Positions 9,935 through 19,112 of a DNA stretch of 64,000 bases are shown one piece after another; position 1 is the stretch's first letter, and each line of letters begins with the position of its first letter. Origin of the DNA: Terriglobia bacterium. GTDB lineage: Bacteria > Acidobacteriota > Terriglobia > Terriglobales > Acidobacteriaceae. Position numbers and translations under genes: made by a program. Under the pieces are notes generated by a model, which saw only the letters and a program-made list of their open reading frames with translations, had not been told where the DNA came from and searched no databases. The DNA lies in contig JAIQFO010000006.1 of NCBI GenBank assembly GCA_020073215.1, forward strand, positions 62,001 through 126,000, given 5' to 3'.

Positions 9935-10423
9935 TCACCGCAAGTAGGCGTCGGTCCGGTTGATCCAGTCGGCACGCGGCGGATCAAAGATGTCGAGGTC
10001 GACGGTATCCGCGAGCGCCTCGGCCCAGTGCGGCATGTTGGGAGGAATGGTCAGGACCTCGCCCGCATTCACCACAATCTCTTTGCCGTCGATCCCGAAC
10101 TTCAGCGCGCCTTCCAGAATGTACGTGATCTGCTCGTTGTGGTGGCTGTGTTCGGGCACGATGCATCCTTTCTTCAGCAGGACGCGGGCAAGCATCACAT
10201 TCTTCCCCACTACAAACTGGCGCCCAAGCAGGGGGTTCAGGGCTTCGACTTCGATCGAACTCCACGGGATGTGCCGTAACTCGGCCGCAAATGGCTTGCC
10301 TTTCAGAACCGTGGCTTTAAGGGCGACGGCCACTCTACTGGCTGGGCGCGCGGTTTTCGCGATCTTCGTATTCTTTTTCGCGGATGATTTTCGTGCCGTC
10401 GTTTTTAACTTATTCTTTTTCAT
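9935..10423 (-). CDS. Cupin-domain protein with Lys-rich N-terminal tail
   Basis: 162 residues. The first ~35 residues are highly basic (repeated K, S, A, T), unlike typical cupins, and might bind nucleic acid or be an unstructured tail. The cupin_2 core shows both beta-barrel motifs: VPEHSHHNEQITYILEG (metal ligands H, H, E) and GEVLTIPPNMPHWAEA (the last His). No enzymatic role can be assigned. It ends upstream of thrC on the same strand and follows the SDR gene by 22 bp, so cupin and SDR probably share a transcript. Confidence 0.82.
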   Translation of the reverse strand: MKKNKLKTTARKSSAKKNTKIAKTARPASRVAVALKATVLKGKPFAAELRHIPWSSIEVEALNPLLGRQFVVGKNVMLARVLLKKGCIVPEHSHHNEQITYILEGALKFGIDGKEIVVNAGEVLTIPPNMPHWAEALADTVDLDIFDPPRADWINRTDAYLR

Positions 10424-10445
10424 GGCAGTAGCTCAAAGAACTATA

Positions 10446-11234
10446 TTACAACCCTCTATACAAGCCGCCATCCACGAGGATGGTCTGCCCGGTGATATAC
10501 GAAGCGCGCTCGCTGGCGAGCCAGACAATCGTGTCGGCAAGTTCCCGCGGTTCGCCCAAACGCTTCAGGGCAGTGTCCGCCGCCCAGCTTTCGAACATTT
10601 CTTTCTCACTCTTGCCGAGCGCCGCGGAACTTGAGTGAGCGAGTTCCTTCAGGCGGTCGGTGGCGGTGTAGCCCGGGCCGACATTGTTGACCAGGATGCC
10701 GTCTTTGCCAAACTCATTGGCCAGACTCTTGACCAGTCCAACAACCGCGGCCCGCACCGCATTCGAATAGACCAGGTCGGCCACAGGCTGCTTGGTGGTG
10801 ATGGAGGTGACGGTGATAATCCGTCCCCACTTCTTCTTCCGCATGTGCGGGATGACCTGGTGCGCAAAGTAAACCGCGCTCATGAAATTTACTTCGACGG
10901 CGCCCTTCCACTCGTCGGCTGTGGTGGCGAGAAAACCCTTAGCGGGAGGTCCTCCGGCATTAGTTACGCAGATATCGGCGCTGCCGAATTTCTGAACCAC
11001 GCCGTTAACGAAATCGCGGACGGCGCCGGCGTCGGTCACATCGAACGGCTCGGCCAGCACTTCCACATTGTGCTGGCGGCGAATCTTCTCGGCGGCGTCG
11101 ATGAGCGCATCCCGGTTGCGGGCGCAGATGGCCAGGCGGCAGCCTTCGGCGGCAAACGCTTCGGCGGTAGCCCGGCCGATTCCCTGGCTCGACGCGGCCA
11201 CGATGGCGACGCGGTTCTTGAGTCCGGTTTCCAT
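10446..11234 (-). CDS. Short-chain dehydrogenase/reductase (SDR)
   Basis: 262 residues with the classical SDR pattern: a nucleotide-binding AASSQGIGRATAEAFAAEG loop near residue 12-30, NAGGPPAKG (~90), and catalytic Ser/Tyr/Lys as TSITTKQPVADLVYSNAVRA in which the usual YxxxK is replaced by YSNAV. The Lys position is therefore not obvious, so catalysis may be modified. Family members reduce 3-oxoacyl groups or sugars with NAD(P)H. The C-terminal SYITGQTILVDGGLYRGL matches the usual ending. The gene precedes the cupin gene on the same strand with 22 bp between them. Confidence 0.85.
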   Translation of the reverse strand: METGLKNRVAIVAASSQGIGRATAEAFAAEGCRLAICARNRDALIDAAEKIRRQHNVEVLAEPFDVTDAGAVRDFVNGVVQKFGSADICVTNAGGPPAKGFLATTADEWKGAVEVNFMSAVYFAHQVIPHMRKKKWGRIITVTSITTKQPVADLVYSNAVRAAVVGLVKSLANEFGKDGILVNNVGPGYTATDRLKELAHSSSAALGKSEKEMFESWAADTALKRLGEPRELADTIVWLASERASYITGQTILVDGGLYRGL

Positions 11235-11280
11235 AAGCGCGCCATTATAGAGTGTGCAGGCAACCCTGTCTCACAGCATC

Positions 11281-11305
11281 GTAGAGACGCGGCTTGCCGC
11301 GTCTG
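11281..11305. repeat. Palindromic intergenic repeat (GTAGAGACGCGG family)
   Basis: A GC-rich hairpin core (GACGCGGCTTGCCGCGTC) between the divergent SDR and aminotransferase genes. The same core is found at 12309, 28557, 44085 and 45376. Confidence 0.8.
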
Positions 11306-11353
11306 GGGCGGCGCAGGTAATCTTAAGAGATTCCAGCTTGATTTGGGGACAAC

Positions 11354-12298
11354 ATGGGAGCCGCTCGCTACATATGGATTGACGATTCCTTGAGGCCCGC
11401 CAGCGAAGGCGTGGTCCCGTTTGTGAGTGCCGCGGTGCAGTACGGCTTCAGCGTGTTTGAAGGCATCCGCTGCTACTCGACCGATCAAGGGCCGGCCGTG
11501 TTCCGGATGGACGAACATGTCGAACGCCTTTTTGACTCCGCCCACATCGTGGGCTTTCGCGATCTGCCGGTGACCGCCGAGCAGGTAACGACAGCCATCA
11601 ACCAGACGATTGCGGCCAACGAATTTTCATCCTGCTATATCCGTCCGATGATCTACCTCGACGGCGCGATGAGCCTGACGGTCGAAGCCGGCCAGCCCCA
11701 CTTCGTGGTTGCGGCGTGGGAGTGGAAGGCATTTCTGGGGGCCGAGGCGAAGGAGCGCGGCATCCGCGCCAATATTTCATCGTTCACGCGGCTGCATCCG
11801 AACATCATGATGACCAAGGCCAAGGTCTCGGGAAACTATGTCAGCTCGATCCTGGCCAAGACCGAGTCCCATCGCGCCGGCTTCGATGAGGCCATCATGC
11901 TGGGGCCCGATGGATATGTCGCGGAGTGCACTGGCGAAAATCTCTTCGTTGTTCGCAACCAGGTGATCTACACCTCGCCGCGGGCTGGGATTCTGGAAGG
12001 CATTACGCGTGACAGCCTGATTGCATTGGCTCGGGATTTGGGCTACGCCGTAGTCGAGGAGCCCATCTCGCGCGATCAGCTCTATATCGCCGACGAAGTG
12101 TTTGTGAGCGGCACGGCTGCGGAAGTGGTGGCGCTGCGCGAAATTGATTTTCGGGTCATCGGCGACGGCAAGACTGGTCCTATAACCCGCGCTCTGCAAC
12201 ACGAGTTCGACAAAGTGGTGAGAGGCAGGCATGCGCGCTCGGCAGGGTGGCTAGCGCCGGTGCCCGCGCTGAATACTGCGGCGGCGGTGCGGAGCTAG
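11354..12298 (+). CDS. ilvE: Branched-chain amino acid aminotransferase (class IV)
   Basis: 314 residues, close to the usual ~305. It interconverts Leu/Ile/Val and their 2-oxo acids with PLP and glutamate. The fold-type-IV signature is clear: FEGIRCYSTDQGPAVFRMDE near the N-terminus, the PLP lysine in TKAKVSGNYVSS (~residue 157), and the C-terminal motif EAIMLGPDGYVAECTGENLF. VFVSGTAAEVVAL follows, as in IlvE. The sequence alone does not exclude a related D-amino-acid or aromatic aminotransferase. Confidence 0.9.
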   Translation: MGAARYIWIDDSLRPASEGVVPFVSAAVQYGFSVFEGIRCYSTDQGPAVFRMDEHVERLFDSAHIVGFRDLPVTAEQVTTAINQTIAANEFSSCYIRPMIYLDGAMSLTVEAGQPHFVVAAWEWKAFLGAEAKERGIRANISSFTRLHPNIMMTKAKVSGNYVSSILAKTESHRAGFDEAIMLGPDGYVAECTGENLFVVRNQVIYTSPRAGILEGITRDSLIALARDLGYAVVEEPISRDQLYIADEVFVSGTAAEVVALREIDFRVIGDGKTGPITRALQHEFDKVVRGRHARSAGWLAPVPALNTAAAVRS

Positions 12299-12308
12299 CA
12301 GGTTTCGT

Positions 12309-12373
12309 GTAGAGACGGGGCTTGCCCCGTCTGCTTTGGCCGCAGCGGGAGACGCGGCAAGCCGCGTCTCTAC
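12309..12373. repeat. Double palindromic repeat (GTAGAGACGCGG family)
   Basis: Two facing copies of the repeat core, one in variant form (GACGGGGCTTGCCCCGTC) and one canonical (GACGCGGCAAGCCGCGTC). The whole block is itself an inverted repeat bounded by GTAGAGAC and GTCTCTAC. It fills the gap before the cystathionine-synthase-like gene. Confidence 0.8.
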
Positions 12374-12386
12374 AGGAGATTCCGAA

Positions 12387-13592
12387 ATGAAGAAGCATCA
12401 TTTTCGCCAGGAAACCGAGGCGGTACGCGGCGGCACGAACCTCGACAAAAAGAATGGTCCGCTTTCCACGCCCATCTATCAGACCTCGACCTTCGAAGTC
12501 GCCGACATGCAGGAGCAGTTGCGCGTCACTCCTACCGACAGCTACTACACGCGCTACGGCAATCCCACCAATACGGTTGCCGAAAACGCCATCGCCGAAC
12601 TCGAAGGCACGGATGCGGCGCTCCTGTTCTCTTCCGGCATGGCCGCGATCACCACGTCGATTCTGGCGCTGGTCAAGTCGGGTGACCATATCGTGGCCCA
12701 GCGCGATATTTATGGCGGAGTGATCAAATTCCTGTCGCAGTGGCTGCCGAAACTTGGGATTGAAACGACTTTCGTCGACACCAATGACATCGAGCAGCAC
12801 GAGCGTGCGATCCGGCCCAACACAAAACTCCTGCACATCGAGTCGCCGACGAATCCGAGGGTGCGGGTTGTCGATCTGGAGAAGATTGCAGCCCTGGCAC
12901 GCAAACACGGCCTGATCTCAACCATTGATTCGACTTTCTCCACGCCTATCAATTGCCGTCCTGCGGAGTGGGGCATCGACCTGGTGCTGCATTCGGGGAC
13001 AAAATATTTTGGCGGGCATTCCGACCTGATGTGCGGCATCGCGGCCGGGCGCCGCGATTTGATTGAGCAGATCCATCACACGCGCACCACGCTCGGCTGC
13101 TGCATGGATCCGCACGCGGCGTTTCTACTGCTGCGCGGCATCAAGACGCTAGCCGTCCGGGTCGAGCGCCAGAACGAAAACGCGCGGCGAATTGCCGAGT
13201 TCCTGAGCCGGCATCCCAAGGTGGCGCGGGTGCACTATCCGCTGCTGCGGGAGCATCCGGACTACGCGATCGCGAAGAAACAAATGGCGGGAGCGGGCGG
13301 CGTCCTGACATTCGAGGTGGAAGGCAGCGGCGCCGACGCCTGCCGCGTCGCCGAAGCGCTGAAACTGTTTACCCTGGCGCCGAGCCTCGGTGGAGTGGAT
13401 TCGCTCGTGACCATCCCGGTGCTGACCTCGCATTACATGATCGATCCCGAGTTGCGGAATAAGATGGGTGTCACCGAGCAGATGATCCGCCTGTCGGTGG
13501 GATTGGAGCATGTCGAGGACTTGATTGCCGATCTGGAAAAGGGGCTCGGCGTGCTTACTCGGGAACACGTGCGCGCGGGCGTCGCGGACTGA
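12387..13592 (+). CDS. Cystathionine gamma-synthase/lyase family enzyme (PLP)
   Basis: 401 residues, matching the ~380-400 of Cys/Met-metabolism PLP enzymes. ATG at 12387 has AGGAGA eight bases upstream. The active-site block is clear: HSGTKYFGGHSDLMCGIAAG with the PLP Lys at ~residue 205. TRYGNPTNTVAENAIAELEG (~50-70) and the tail SLGGVDSLVTIPVLTSHYMI are typical. It could be cystathionine gamma-synthase, gamma-lyase or O-acylhomoserine sulfhydrylase. Nearby threonine and branched-chain genes suggest an amino-acid biosynthesis role, but specificity cannot be settled from sequence. Confidence 0.88.
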   Translation: MKKHHFRQETEAVRGGTNLDKKNGPLSTPIYQTSTFEVADMQEQLRVTPTDSYYTRYGNPTNTVAENAIAELEGTDAALLFSSGMAAITTSILALVKSGDHIVAQRDIYGGVIKFLSQWLPKLGIETTFVDTNDIEQHERAIRPNTKLLHIESPTNPRVRVVDLEKIAALARKHGLISTIDSTFSTPINCRPAEWGIDLVLHSGTKYFGGHSDLMCGIAAGRRDLIEQIHHTRTTLGCCMDPHAAFLLLRGIKTLAVRVERQNENARRIAEFLSRHPKVARVHYPLLREHPDYAIAKKQMAGAGGVLTFEVEGSGADACRVAEALKLFTLAPSLGGVDSLVTIPVLTSHYMIDPELRNKMGVTEQMIRLSVGLEHVEDLIADLEKGLGVLTREHVRAGVAD

Positions 13593-13669
13593 CAAACTAA
13601 GTAGTCGACTACTCGCGGCAGATCCCACTCATCGCAAAGAACGCGATGAGTGGGCTAGCCGCAAATGAA

Positions 13670-16600
13670 TCAGAACGTAAACCTCGCGCCAAACTGGAAC
13701 TGGCGCGGGTTGTTGAGAGTGTTCGTGATCTGTGAGAACGGTTGTCCCGACTCAAAATCCGCCAATGACGGCACGTTGGGCATCCCAAGTTGCGCCTTAT
13801 TCGTTACGTTGTATGAGGAGAACTCGAAGCGGAGTTCCCTGTTCTCTCCGAAAGAGAGTGCCTTATATAGCGAGAGATCCAGATCCCGCGCTCCCATGGT
13901 GCGTACGTGGTCAAGATAAGCCGGCGCGGTCCCGGGAACGAATGGACTAGCGGGCACCGCAAAGCAGTCGGGGTTGAACCATTGCGCTATCGTATGCGGA
14001 GCCCCGCTTGCCGGATTGCAGGTCAGATCGGCCCGCTGATTAAAGTACGAAACGACGCCCAACGCCCCCACGCTGGGTGAGGCGATGGGAATGCCCGTGC
14101 TGAGATAGAGGATTCCATTAATAGTCCAGCCACCCAGAATGGCGTTCGGCACACCATTCAGATTCACCCTCTGGCCCCTGCCAACCGGCAGGTCGTAGGA
14201 TACCTGCGCATTGAACTGATACTTCACGTCCTGCGGGCTGACCGAGCGTTCTAATCGAAGATTCTTCCAATCCTGAGGTGAACCCGCGTGAGAACCTACG
14301 AAACTCAACGGCGGCTGGCTGTCGTCCGTGATCAGTTTCGCCCAGGTAAAGGAAGCCAACGTTGTGAAATGGCTGGTCAGTCTCTTTTGCACCTTGGTCT
14401 GCAGGGAGTGGTAAATCGAGTCGCCTCCGGGATAGCCATTCACAATGACGCCGTTGCCATCCCCGTAGTTGCCGGTGCCGAACTGCGGGTATTTCTGGAG
14501 CGATACCCATAAAGGAACGGTGGCTGCGCCGAAGTTCGCGTTCGTGGGCGGCTGAATGGCCGCCCAGGTGTTGGGCACCGTCACGCAGCTCACGTCAGAC
14601 GTGTCAACGCACAGCGAAGCACCGTATTTCGCGATCGTGGCCAGATCGAGAGTGTTCTGATCGGCATTGCCCAGGGGCAGGAAGAGTCCCCGGCTACCGA
14701 CCCAGGCGGCGCTCACAACAACCTGATGCGGCAGCTCATACTCCAGGCCAAAGTTGAAGTTGTAGGTGGTCACTGTCCGAATGGAGTGCAGCACGGTGTT
14801 CAACGGCGTCCCCAGGTTATTGGCGAGACCGGATGGTGCCGCGGTGAGGGTCGGAATAACTCCATTGGGAAATGGGTTGCTGATGGAGTAGTCTGCGGTA
14901 TAGACCCCGGGCAGGCTGGGTGGCGGGCTTCCCGCCGGCGCATCTGCACAAGCCGAAGTACCGTTAAAGACCGTATTGCCGTTTCCGTCAAAGCAGGTTG
15001 CGTCCCATTGCGTATAGGACGTAAACCCATCGCTATTCAAACTGGCGTTGGCGACCATCTGCGTGCTTGGGCCGTAGTAGAATCCTGCGCCGCCTCGCAC
15101 AACCATGTGATTGACAGGCTGCCAGGCGAAACCCAGGCGTGGCCCAAAGTCCTTCAGCCTGGTCGTAAACGGAGAGCGATTGCCACCGTTGACGTAAACT
15201 TCCGCGCCGGTATAGGAGACGCCGCTTACGGTGTTAGTTGCCCTGGGATCGAAGTATTCCAGGCGGTTATGACGTTCGGTACGCCCGCCGAAGATGTCCC
15301 AGCGCAGACCCGCGGTGATGGTCAGATTCTTGGTGGGGTGGTACGTATCCTCGACGAAGGCCGCATAGTAGGGGCTGGCCTCGGCGGCGAAAATGTCTTT
15401 GGAGAAATTGGGATAGCCGTTGTTGGTATTTTCTTCGTTGCCCGGCGTTGTCCCCATGCCGACCAGGAACGAGGCGAAATCGCTGCCGCTTAGCACATCA
15501 CCCGTGAACTGATCCGTAGCGCTGAGGTCGAAGGTGTACGCGCCGGCGGGCGAAATCGGCTGGCCGACGTTGAGATACCGCTTCATATATTCGAAGCCGG
15601 TAGAGATTTGATGCTTGCCCCAGACCTTCGTAATGGTGGCATTGAAGTCGCTGTTCTGGCCGGCATAGAGAAATGTGTTGTAGTTGCCGGTGCCGCCGAA
15701 CTGGTTGCCGTTGGGCGGAAGGTCGTTAAACACGACGATCGGAAGGAGCTTGTAGACCTGCTCCGCAGCCAGCGATGCAGGGAAGCCCAGCGTCGTGATG
15801 TCAAAGCCCACCTGCCGGGGATCTCCTCCTTGATTTGAGTGTTGGCGGGTGAACGAATAACGCAACTGAAGAACGGTGGAGGAATTGAGGGTCAGATCGT
15901 CGGCCACCAGGATGTTGCGCGAGTTGGTCACGTTCTGCGCGTAGTTCGGATCCCACATGCTGTTGAAGGCGTTGAAGGTAGAGAAGAACAGGTGGTCATA
16001 GGAGAAACGGGTGAAGATCCTCTGCCTCTCGCTCTTGTTCCAATCCACCCTGATGTCGAATCTATGCGCTCTGTAGGGGTCCAGGCCCGGAGCAAAGAAA
16101 TTGTTGCCGACATCGCTCGTTGCGGAATCGCAGTTGGCGCCCACGTTGCACTTGGGTAAGTTCGATAAGAACTTCAAAGCGCCGGGGTTGGGGTTGGTAA
16201 TTATGTTACCTGGAAAAGGCGTCCGCGTGCCGCCCGGGTCGGGCTGGGTCGGATCGTAGATAACGATGGGTTTGGGAGCACCGGTGTCATCGACATTATT
16301 GAGAAAGTTCGAGAAGTCCCCGGTCCTTTCGGCGCTGGTTGGGACAGTAAACAAATTCGAACCGTCGAACAGTTGCTGGTCTGTGTGCTCGTAATCCGCA
16401 AAGAAGAAAAGTTTATCGCGCTTAATGGGTCCGCCGATGGCGCCGCCCTCCTGATAGCGGTGGAACCCAGGAGGTGTGTTGCTTTGGCCAAGGCTTAACT
16501 GGTTCTGTTTGTTGAAAAATTCATTTGCAGCCAGGACATCGGGCCGGAATACCCCGAAAGCTTCGCCATGCCACTTGTTGCTGCCGGATTTGGTCACCAG

Positions 16601-17368
16601 GCTGATGACGCCCGCGCCTCCGCTCTGGTAAGACGCCGATGTATTCTGGGTCTCAACACGAAACTCACTCACCGCGGCCTCGGGAATTTCCATCGCCGGA
16701 AAGATGGAGGAGGAATTGTTCTCCGCAATTCCGATCGGGCTGCCATCAACCATAAAGTACACGGATCCGTTGAGGGCGCCGTTGAAGGTGTAGGCGGACA
16801 CGTCGATTCCCGGGCGCCCGCTCGAAATGTTGTCGATGGCAAACGAACTGGATGCGTTGGGCGAACCATTGGCCGGAGTAACGCCCGCGCTCAACTGCAC
16901 GAGATCGAAAACATTGCGTGTCAACAATGGAACGCGGTCAATAGCCTCGGCCGGAATGAGCGAGCCGACGGTGGAACTGGTGGCCTCGACCAGTTCGACT
17001 CCTCCGGTAACGGTGACCGTCTCCGTGGCGGCGCCCACGCGCAGCGCGATGTTGACCTCGGTAGCCTGATCGACACTAACCGTGACCTTGTCCTGGGTGA
17101 CGCTGGCAAAGCCCTTGTGGCTGGCCGTGACCTGATAGACGCCGGGATTGAGCGAGATGAAGCTGTAAAGCCCCGCAGCGCTGGTGACCGTGTGCTGCGT
17201 CAATCCGGTTGCCGGGTTTAGCAGGGTTACCTGCGCTCCGGGAACGATCGCCCCCGAAGAATCGGAGACCAGGCCGCTGATGCTGCCCCTGCCGGCTTGG
17301 GCAAGCGCGAATGCCGTCGAGAAGATTAATACTCCCACTACGATTCCGAAAAGCAGACGAATTTTCAT
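13670..17368 (-). CDS. TonB-dependent receptor with carboxypeptidase-regulatory-like domain (Oar-type)
   Basis: A 1232-residue outer-membrane protein. The start at 17368 has GAGGAG upstream and gives a signal peptide (MKIRLLFGIVVGVLIFSTAF, cleavage after ALAQA). Residues ~27-105 form a carboxypeptidase-regulatory-like domain (GSISGLVSDSSGAIVPGAQV), then a plug and a large beta-barrel; the final residue is Phe, as expected for barrel insertion. Such proteins import large ligands, often oligosaccharides or siderophores, using TonB energy. A LacI-type regulator gene lies directly upstream on the same strand, and a candidate promoter and operator lie between them, suggesting sugar-responsive control. 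Confidence 0.92.
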   Translation of the reverse strand: MKIRLLFGIVVGVLIFSTAFALAQAGRGSISGLVSDSSGAIVPGAQVTLLNPATGLTQHTVTSAAGLYSFISLNPGVYQVTASHKGFASVTQDKVTVSVDQATEVNIALRVGAATETVTVTGGVELVEATSSTVGSLIPAEAIDRVPLLTRNVFDLVQLSAGVTPANGSPNASSSFAIDNISSGRPGIDVSAYTFNGALNGSVYFMVDGSPIGIAENNSSSIFPAMEIPEAAVSEFRVETQNTSASYQSGGAGVISLVTKSGSNKWHGEAFGVFRPDVLAANEFFNKQNQLSLGQSNTPPGFHRYQEGGAIGGPIKRDKLFFFADYEHTDQQLFDGSNLFTVPTSAERTGDFSNFLNNVDDTGAPKPIVIYDPTQPDPGGTRTPFPGNIITNPNPGALKFLSNLPKCNVGANCDSATSDVGNNFFAPGLDPYRAHRFDIRVDWNKSERQRIFTRFSYDHLFFSTFNAFNSMWDPNYAQNVTNSRNILVADDLTLNSSTVLQLRYSFTRQHSNQGGDPRQVGFDITTLGFPASLAAEQVYKLLPIVVFNDLPPNGNQFGGTGNYNTFLYAGQNSDFNATITKVWGKHQISTGFEYMKRYLNVGQPISPAGAYTFDLSATDQFTGDVLSGSDFASFLVGMGTTPGNEENTNNGYPNFSKDIFAAEASPYYAAFVEDTYHPTKNLTITAGLRWDIFGGRTERHNRLEYFDPRATNTVSGVSYTGAEVYVNGGNRSPFTTRLKDFGPRLGFAWQPVNHMVVRGGAGFYYGPSTQMVANASLNSDGFTSYTQWDATCFDGNGNTVFNGTSACADAPAGSPPPSLPGVYTADYSISNPFPNGVIPTLTAAPSGLANNLGTPLNTVLHSIRTVTTYNFNFGLEYELPHQVVVSAAWVGSRGLFLPLGNADQNTLDLATIAKYGASLCVDTSDVSCVTVPNTWAAIQPPTNANFGAATVPLWVSLQKYPQFGTGNYGDGNGVIVNGYPGGDSIYHSLQTKVQKRLTSHFTTLASFTWAKLITDDSQPPLSFVGSHAGSPQDWKNLRLERSVSPQDVKYQFNAQVSYDLPVGRGQRVNLNGVPNAILGGWTINGILYLSTGIPIASPSVGALGVVSYFNQRADLTCNPASGAPHTIAQWFNPDCFAVPASPFVPGTAPAYLDHVRTMGARDLDLSLYKALSFGENRELRFEFSSYNVTNKAQLGMPNVPSLADFESGQPFSQITNTLNNPRQFQFGARFTF

Positions 17369-17516
17369 AACTGGCTCCTCACGGATTTGGAACGAAATAA
17401 AAGACGGACGCACGGGGCCGCCGTGCTCCGAATTTTCTGCCCGGCTCGGACTTCATACCCATCCCAAATTTCTTCCCAGCGCTGCCACCCGTCTCAGAAA
17501 ACGGGCAAATGCCTCT

Positions 17517-17532
17517 ATTAAATCGTATCAAT
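17517..17532. promoter_or_regulatory. Candidate LacI-family operator
   Basis: On the minus strand this reads ATTGATACGATTTAAT, a partly symmetric 16-mer with a central CG, as in many LacI-family sites (5 of 8 half-site positions match). It overlaps the end of the proposed -10 box of the receptor gene and lies downstream of the LacI-type gene's stop. Binding by the adjacent regulator is an inference. Confidence 0.45.
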
Positions 17533-17559
17533 ACTGCGTCAGGTTCTTCTCCCTGTCAA
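17531..17559 (-). promoter_or_regulatory. Candidate sigma70-type promoter of the TonB receptor gene
   Basis: On the minus strand: TTGACA (17554-17559), a 17-base spacer, then CAGTAT (17531-17536). The -35 is a perfect consensus; the -10 matches weakly. It would start transcription about 155 bases upstream of the receptor start codon. Confidence 0.45.
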
Positions 17560-17587
17560 GGGAAATGCACGGCTTGCCCCCAGGAAG

Positions 17588-18727
17588 CTACTTCAGGCTG
17601 CGGGTCGACTCGCGCACGATCAGCTCTGGAACAATTTGGCGGTGAATGGTACGGGTTGGTTTCTTTTCCAGACCGGCATTGATGGCTTCGAGCACGAGGG
17701 TGGCCGCCGCCGTTCCCATCGCTTCCATGGGCTGGCGCACGGTGGTCAGCGCCGGAGAGTAGATGGCGGCGGTCGCGACGTCGTCAAAGCCCACCACCGA
17801 GCAGTGCTCGGGAACGTGAATTCCGGCTTTGACAAGCGCACGGATAGCGCCGAAGGCGGTCATGTCGTCAAAGGCCATGAGCGCGGTGAAAGGACGGCGG
17901 CGGTGCAGCAATTCCTCCGTTAATTTGTATCCTTGTTCAAAACTTGAGAATGGGTCTCCCGATTCTGGCAGGTCGACGATCAGCCGCGAATCGAGTTCGA
18001 GGTCACGTTCGCGGGCCAGGGTCCGCACGCCGCGCCAGCGTGGTTCGGTGTCGGACAGCTGACGCGGTCCGCGGATGAAGGCGATCTTGCGATGGCCTAG
18101 CGAATGGAGATGTTCGAGGGCGGCGTGGGCGCCGGCGGCGTTGTCGACGATCACGGAGCTGATTTTGTCGTTCTTGAGCTCGCGACCGACGGTCGCGGTG
18201 GGGATATTGTTCTTCTCCAGGTCGGCGAGGACGTTGATATCCACAAAGAGCCAGTTGGCCAAGACGACCAGGCCTTCGATGCGGCGGTCGAGCAGCATTT
18301 CCAGATAGCGCTCGAAGCGGCTGCGCTCGTTGTGGACATCGGTAAGGATGGGAAGGTAGGAGGACTGGAAGAGCGTGTTTTCGATGCCGCGCAGCACCAG
18401 CGTGCAGTAAGGGTCGGTCATATCGAACACCATCACGCCCACGGTATGGCTGCGGCGGCCGCGCAACGAGCGCGCAAACAGATTGGGACGGTATCCGAGA
18501 TGCTGGGCGGCACGATGGATTTTTTCTTTGGTAGTGTCGGGAATGTAGCGGGCCAGCGGAGCGTTGTTCAATACGATGGAAACGGTAGCGGAAGAAAATC
18601 CGCTGCGCTCGGCCACGTCGCGGATGGTGACGGCAGCCGGCTGCGAGCGTTTGCGGGAGGGCTCGGATTTAACGTGGGATTTCGACGACGAGGAGCTTCG
18701 CGTAGGCTTCGAATCGGAGGATTCCAT
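17588..18727 (-). CDS. LacI/GalR-family transcriptional regulator
   Basis: 379 residues. ATG at 18727 is chosen because AAGGAG lies seven bases upstream; the frame is open to 18859 but without a good start. A ~30-residue Ser/Lys-rich leader precedes the helix-turn-helix VTIRDVAERSGFSSATVSIV and hinge region. The periplasmic-binding-protein-like effector domain follows (SHTVGVMVFDMTDPYCTLVL, GFDDVATAAIYSPALTTVRQ). Such regulators usually repress sugar-uptake genes until bound by a sugar. The adjacent TonB receptor is the likely target. Confidence 0.92.
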   Translation of the reverse strand: MESSDSKPTRSSSSSKSHVKSEPSRKRSQPAAVTIRDVAERSGFSSATVSIVLNNAPLARYIPDTTKEKIHRAAQHLGYRPNLFARSLRGRRSHTVGVMVFDMTDPYCTLVLRGIENTLFQSSYLPILTDVHNERSRFERYLEMLLDRRIEGLVVLANWLFVDINVLADLEKNNIPTATVGRELKNDKISSVIVDNAAGAHAALEHLHSLGHRKIAFIRGPRQLSDTEPRWRGVRTLARERDLELDSRLIVDLPESGDPFSSFEQGYKLTEELLHRRRPFTALMAFDDMTAFGAIRALVKAGIHVPEHCSVVGFDDVATAAIYSPALTTVRQPMEAMGTAAATLVLEAINAGLEKKPTRTIHRQIVPELIVRESTRSLK

Positions 18728-18758
18728 GGGCTCCTTGAATTTAGCCTCTTGCTGGCGG

Positions 18759-18787
18759 ACACTACAGGACGATGAATCGAGTGTCAA
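18759..18787 (-). promoter_or_regulatory. Candidate sigma70-type promoter of the LacI-type gene
   Basis: On the minus strand: TTGACA (18782-18787), a 17-base spacer, then TAGTGT (18759-18764). The start codon is ~31 bases downstream of the -10, leaving a short leader that contains the AAGGAG ribosome-binding site. Confidence 0.55.
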
Positions 18788-19112
18788 GCGAGTGCTGGTG
18801 CGCATGGGACGCGAGCAAAAAGGCCGGGAGGAGTTGGCGTCCGCGACCAAAATGCTCAATGAACAGCGGGCGGCGCGACACAGGGGTTGGAGGGAGAGAC
18901 AGTGCCGAGTCCGGAACTGGCGCGGTGGCCGCAGTAGAGGCGAGACGAGCCAGCCTGGTAACCGCTGACCGAAGGAGAATTCCTACCGAACCGCCTGCAG
19001 CTCATCAAAGCTATGGCGCAATCCACCAGATGGAGTATGCTAAGTGGCTGGCTAGCTATCATCTTACTCGGCATACATACCGTACCGCTTGAAATGTATA
19101 CTTGGCGTTGCC

